From assembly GCF_014202825.1 (NCBI RefSeq), contig NZ_JACHHP010000005.1, positions 75,818-139,817 on the forward strand: a DNA stretch of 64,000 bases, in the 5' to 3' direction. The translations under genes and the position numbers were made by a program. Numbering within the stretch: the first letter of the stretch is position 1; each line of letters begins with the position of its first letter. This document shows, one piece after another, positions 62,018-64,000 of the stretch. The notes under the pieces are model-generated. The model was not told the DNA's origin. It worked only from the letters and a program-made list of their open reading frames with translations, and did no database searches. This DNA is from Chiayiivirga flava. GTDB lineage: Bacteria > Pseudomonadota > Gammaproteobacteria > Xanthomonadales > Xanthomonadaceae.

Positions 62018-63385
62018 TTACTCGGCCGCGAGAACGGCGAGGGCCGCTTCGATTTCGTTGGGTTGCACGCCTTCGCCAGGCGTCTCGCCAGGCTGCAGCG
62101 CAAACGCTGCGGCGGCCTTCAACTGCGCGATGCGCTGGCCGGCATCCTTCGGTGATGCGAAGCCGTCGCTCTGCAGCAGCAGGCGGCCGTCGCCATCGAA
62201 GAACTTGAAGTAGAAGCGACCATCGGCGTCTCGGTACTGCTTAAACTTGGGCTTGCCTTTGACTACTTCCAGGTAGTTCAGGCTGACGGTGTTCGTATTC
62301 CACGTCCTGCCCGCCTGAGTGAGCTGCCGTCCACGCAGTACAACGGCCTCGTCTGGAGTAAGCGCGACAAATTTTCGCAGGCCGACCGCTTCGCGCAAGG
62401 TCGCGAGCGCGGGCGCGGCGATCGCACGCGCCTTGCGTGCGCCGACCTGCAGCAGATCTTCGATGTCGGCGGGCTTGGCGATCAGTGCGTCGTAACGTTC
62501 GCGCATCGGTGCGACATCGCGTTCGATGCGGCCGAAGAGCTGCTTCTTCGCCTCGCCCCAGCCGAGGCCGTCGACCAGCGCGGCGCGGAACGCGGCGAGT
62601 TCGTCCGCGCCCGCGAACGCAGCGTAGATCGTGGTCAGCGCGGTGCTGTCCGGATCCTTCGCTTCGCCCGGCAGTTTCGAATCGGTGACGATGCGCGCGA
62701 TCGTGTCCTTCATGCGCTTGGCGCCGCCGTCGAACAGCGGGATGGTGTTGTCGTAGCTCTTGGACATCTTGCGGCCGTCGAGGCCGGGCAAGGTCGCGAC
62801 CGATTCCTCGATCGCCGCCTCGGGCAGCACGAAGAACTCGCGGCCGTTGCCGAAGAGGTGGTTGAAGCGCGCAGCGATATCGCGCGCCATCTCGATGTGC
62901 TGGATCTGGTCGCGACCCACCGGCACCTTGTGCGCGTTGAACATCAGGATGTCGGCGGCCATCAGGATCGGGTAGCTGAACAGGCCCATCGTCACGCCGG
63001 CATCGGCGTCCTCGCCTGCGTCCAGGTTTGCGTCGATCGCGGCCTTGTAGGCGTGCGAGCGGTTCATCAGGCCTTTCGCGGTGACGCAGGTCAGCAGCCA
63101 GGTGAGCTCCGGGATTTCCGGGATGTCGCTCTGGCGATAGAACGTGACGCGCTCGGGATCGAGACCGGCGGCGAGCCACGTGGCGGCGATTTCTAGGCGC
63201 GAGCGTTCGATGCGCGCCGGGTCGTCGCATTTGATCAGGGCGTGGTAGTCGGCGAGGAAGTAGAAGGCGTCGACGTTGGCGTCGCGGCTCGCGGCCACCG
63301 CCGGGCGGATGGCTCCGACGTAGTTGCCAAGGTGCGGCGTGCCGGTGGTGGTGATGCCGGTGAGGACGCGGGTCTTGCTCGACAT
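62018..63385 (-). CDS. trpS: Tryptophan-tRNA ligase with C-terminal DUF1508-like extension
   Basis: TrpRS charges tRNA(Trp). The 455-residue protein has the HIGH-type motif TGTPHLGN (14-21), KMSKS near 205-209 ([10 protein letters not shown]), and [14 protein letters not shown]. It is longer than the usual 330-residue bacterial enzyme because residues about 375-455 form an added domain ([29 protein letters not shown]) resembling DUF1508/YegP repeats. ATG 63385 aligns with family starts. The added domain may influence tRNA binding or stability; this is not known to me. Confidence 0.95.
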   Translation of the reverse strand: MSSKTRVLTGITTTGTPHLGNYVGAIRPAVAASRDANVDAFYFLADYHALIKCDDPARIERSRLEIAATWLAAGLDPERVTFYRQSDIPEIPELTWLLTCVTAKGLMNRSHAYKAAIDANLDAGEDADAGVTMGLFSYPILMAADILMFNAHKVPVGRDQIQHIEMARDIAARFNHLFGNGREFFVLPEAAIEESVATLPGLDGRKMSKSYDNTIPLFDGGAKRMKDTIARIVTDSKLPGEAKDPDSTALTTIYAAFAGADELAAFRAALVDGLGWGEAKKQLFGRIERDVAPMRERYDALIAKPADIEDLLQVGARKARAIAAPALATLREAVGLRKFVALTPDEAVVLRGRQLTQAGRTWNTNTVSLNYLEVVKGKPKFKQYRDADGRFYFKFFDGDGRLLLQSDGFASPKDAGQRIAQLKAAAAFALQPGETPGEGVQPNEIEAALAVLAAE

Positions 63386-63483
63386 GGCGGTGCTGCGGTG
63401 CGGGAGGGCCGGCCAGTGTAGCAATCCGGTTGCGGGATGCCTGGGTCGAGAGCGGCAAGCAACAGGTACGCGCCCGACACACG

Positions 63484-63589
63484 CCGTCGTCCCGGCGACC
63501 GCCGGGACCCAGTGACGTTGCTCGGTTTTGTCGGACACGGACGAGAACCAAAGACACGTCGCTGGGTCCCGGCGTTCGCCGGGACGACG
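63484..63589. repeat. REPIN-like paired palindrome, family A, copy 3
   Basis: The arms at 63484-63517 and 63557-63589 match family A (5600-5714 and 51012-51117). It lies between the trpS start and the next plus-strand gene, so it is near both promoters. Confidence 0.9.
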
Positions 63590-63652
63590 ATGTGGCAACC
63601 CCATGTGCGCCGTCGCTGCGTTGGAAACACCGAACCCACCCGGAGCCTCGCC

Positions 63653-64000
63653 ATGCGTCCCCTCCTCGCCCTGCTCCTCCTCGTCGCCGCGGGCACCGCC
63701 GCGGCGCACATCCGCACGCAGCCGAACCCGCTCGTGAGTCTCGACGTGGTCGACCGCGACACCGGCCAGACGCTGCCGAGCTGGCAGCACGACGGCGAGG
63801 CCTGGATCGCCGGCACGCCCGGCCATCGTTACGCGGTGCGGCTCACCAACCGCAGCGGAGAGCGCGTGCTGGCGGTGCTGAGCGTGGACGGCGTGAACGC
63901 GGTGAGCGGCGAAACCGCGTCCCCGCACCAGACCGGCTACGTGCTGGAGCCCTACCAGAGCACCGAGGTGGCGGGCTGGCGCAAAAGCCTGTCGCAGGTG
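63653..64000 (+). CDS. Exported protein of unknown function, cut by the window edge
   Basis: The first 116 codons are visible. A signal peptide ([19 protein letters not shown]) is followed by a beta-rich domain with [24 protein letters not shown] and [23 protein letters not shown], which looks like a small adhesin-type or surface-associated domain seen in xanthomonad hypothetical proteins. The end is outside the window. No function is proposed. Confidence 0.8.
   Translation, partial: MRPLLALLLLVAAGTAAAHIRTQPNPLVSLDVVDRDTGQTLPSWQHDGEAWIAGTPGHRYAVRLTNRSGERVLAVLSVDGVNAVSGETASPHQTGYVLEPYQSTEVAGWRKSLSQV

Overview
This window is GC-rich, densely coded bacterial DNA that looks like a gammaproteobacterium of the order Lysobacterales (Xanthomonadales). 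The main reason is gene order: a surface-polysaccharide locus lies between etfB-etfA and a transsulfuration pair (cystathionine lyase/synthase plus cystathionine beta-synthase), next to a xanB-type mannose-1-phosphate guanylyltransferase and CoA-transferase genes. This matches the etfA-metB O-antigen locus known from Xanthomonas. Many paired palindromic repeats of REP/REPIN type and PilU agree with this. The species cannot be read from the window.

Layout. 1-4.7 kb: a truncated beta-lactamase-fold serine hydrolase, an ATP-grasp protein, and sulfate activation (cysD, cysNC fusion). 4.8-10.3 kb: etfB-etfA, a small exported protein coupled to xanB, and convergent scoB/scoA. 10.5-31.5 kb: one continuous plus-strand polysaccharide operon, most genes overlapping by about 4 nt. 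It holds an NAD epimerase, ATP-grasp, HAD, PglD-like acyltransferase, DPM1-like GT2, SMR-like flippase, methyltransferase, wecE, GT4, wzm, wzt, wecB, wecC, a heparinase-like lyase, a 1060-residue methyltransferase/coiled-coil/double glycosyltransferase, an AT3-SGNH acyltransferase and a GT-C-like membrane protein. 31.5-36.7 kb (minus strand): CBS, cystathionine lyase and two GT4 enzymes. 37-45 kb: a DUF465 protein, a DUF4398 lipoprotein with an OmpA-like partner, pilU, and a very large exported subtilase followed by a clear terminator. 45-51 kb: the tyrosine/homogentisate pathway (maiA, fahA, a lipoprotein, hmgA, hppD) with a divergent MarR regulator; a DUF559 nuclease gene framed by 42-bp inverted repeats sits between hmgA and hppD. 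51-60 kb: two POT peptide transporters, kynA, and a 2-oxoacid dehydrogenase operon (E1alpha, E1beta, SH3 protein, E2). 60-64 kb: a VOC protein, an MBL-fold hydrolase, trpS with a C-terminal DUF1508-like domain, and the start of an exported protein.

How it fits together. WecE, WecB and WecC are the enzymes that make dTDP-Fuc4N and UDP-ManNAcA for enterobacterial common antigen. Here they sit beside a Wzm/Wzt ABC exporter, so the polymer is probably an exported O-antigen or capsule containing an aminouronic acid and a 4-amino-6-deoxyhexose. Peptide uptake (POT), kynA, the homogentisate pathway, the oxoacid dehydrogenase and ETF form an amino-acid catabolic neighbourhood. ScoAB could activate the acetoacetate released from tyrosine.

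The most unusual observations are the methyltransferase/coiled-coil/glycosyltransferase fusion inside the exporter locus, the repeat-framed DUF559 unit, palindromic repeats translated inside the E2 linker, and a palindrome exactly filling part of the spacer of a near-consensus hppD promoter.
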